Source: Candidatus Limnocylindrales bacterium
Lineage (GTDB): Bacteria > Chloroflexota > Limnocylindria > Limnocylindrales > CSP1-4
Direction of reading: 5' to 3'
Assembly: GCA_030647575.1 (NCBI GenBank)
Contig: JAUSJS010000044.1
Location: forward strand, 1 to 5,644
DNA: 5,644 bases
In this document: positions 5,081-5,644 of the stretch, piece by piece
Layout of the letters: each line of letters begins with the position of its first letter
Position numbering within the stretch: the first letter of the stretch is position 1
The notes under the pieces: generated by a model
What the model was told of the DNA's origin: nothing
Databases searched by the model: none
The model's input: the letters and a program-made list of their open reading frames with translations, nothing else
Made by a program: the position numbers and the translations under genes

Positions 5081-5644
5081 GTGGTGGCGCATACCGAGAA
5101 GCACAACCGCACGATTCTCTTCGCGCCCGACTCGTTCAAGGGGTCCCTGACCTCCGTCCAGGTCGCCCGGGCCCTCGCCGACGGCTGGTGCCGCGCTCGC
5201 CCCAGCGACACGACCCTCCTCTGCCCCCTGGCCGACGGCGGCGAGGGCACGCTCGAGGCGATCGCCGTGGCCGGTGGATGGGTCTGGCAGACCGCCGAGG
5301 TCCACGACCCGCTCGGTCGTCCGATCGAAGCACGCTGGCTGCGCTCCGTCGACGGGACCCGGGCCGTCATCGAAATGGCGGAGGCGTCCGGTCTGTCGCG
5401 TGTCGCGCCGGGAGAGCGCGATGCCGTCGCGGCGACCTCTGTCGGTAGCGGCGAGACGATCCGCGCGGCGCTCGACGCCGGCGTCACATCGATCGTGCTC
5501 GGGATCGGGGGGAGTGCCACGACCGACGGCGGCGCGGGCCTACTGCGCGGCCTTGGCGCCAACGTGGATCGCGACAAGGCGCTGGCCGACGTGGCCGACC
5601 TCGACCCCCGACTCGCCGATGTGGACCTCGCCGTGGCCTGCGAC
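5081..5644 (+). CDS. Glycerate kinase, class I (3' part outside window)
   Basis: Phosphorylates D-glycerate with ATP. Characterised class I enzymes (GarK/GlxK type) give 2-phosphoglycerate, which enters lower glycolysis. The first 188 residues are present, about half of the usual 370-380. Family blocks in order: APDSFKGSLTS (15-25), PLADGGEGT (49-57), DPLGRPI (76-82), EMAEASGL (98-105), GIGGSATTDGGAG (141-153) and the beginning of the VACD block (185-188), after which the sequence leaves the window. The stretch between GLGA (157-160) and DLDPRLADVD (173-182) is only 12 residues, shorter than I recall for this family. The gene follows the GpgS fusion on the same strand after 212 nt without an evident terminator, so cotranscription is possible. 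Its likely role here is to recover glycerate released from a glycosylglycerate; that link is inferred from neighbourhood only. Confidence 0.92.
   Translation, partial: MVAHTEKHNRTILFAPDSFKGSLTSVQVARALADGWCRARPSDTTLLCPLADGGEGTLEAIAVAGGWVWQTAEVHDPLGRPIEARWLRSVDGTRAVIEMAEASGLSRVAPGERDAVAATSVGSGETIRAALDAGVTSIVLGIGGSATTDGGAGLLRGLGANVDRDKALADVADLDPRLADVDLAVACD

Overview
The window is about 70% GC by eye, with G/C strongly favoured at third codon positions and long spurious open frames on both strands. Three gene starts look leaderless: a TAnnnT box lies 6-8 nt upstream of the start codon. High GC plus leaderless starts suit an actinobacterial or Chloroflexota-like (possibly uncultured soil) genome. 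The lineage is inferred, because no rRNA or other marker is present.

Layout. At the left edge, on the minus strand, lies the N-terminal third to half of an MFS permease of the UMF1/Atg22-like group, which runs off the window. It is divergent from everything else, and a compact intergenic region (about 572-670) carries back-to-back promoter-like boxes. On the plus strand, 671-1381 encodes a short protein that aligns by motif order with the nucleotidyltransferase domain of ATP-dependent DNA ligases but has lost nearly every catalytic residue. A hairpin and a 9-C run follow, then a good promoter candidate (1463-1491) in front of a three-gene carbohydrate block: (a) 1498-2871, a GT-A glycosyltransferase resembling the mannosylglycerate synthase (GT78)/GT81 group; (b) 2868-4868, joined to (a) by an ATGA overlap, a fusion of two universal-stress-protein (Usp) domains to a complete glucosyl-3-phosphoglycerate synthase (GpgS); (c) 5081 to the window end, a class I glycerate kinase, cut at the right edge. 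The 212-nt gap between (b) and (c) holds a 33-bp tandem repeat and no clear terminator.

How the genes may work together. GpgS makes glucosyl-3-phosphoglycerate from an NDP-glucose and 3-phosphoglycerate. The neighbouring glycosyltransferase could add or supply a second sugar, or act on glycerate itself. Glycerate kinase could return glycerate to central metabolism when the product is broken down. The block therefore looks like synthesis and turnover of a glycerate-based glycoside (glucosylglycerate or mannosylglucosylglycerate type compatible solute, or a precursor of a larger glycolipid or polysaccharide), with stress-sensing Usp domains built into the committed enzyme. No GpgP/MpgP-type phosphatase is visible here. 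The two most notable items are the Usp-Usp-GpgS fusion and the catalytically dead ligase-like protein.
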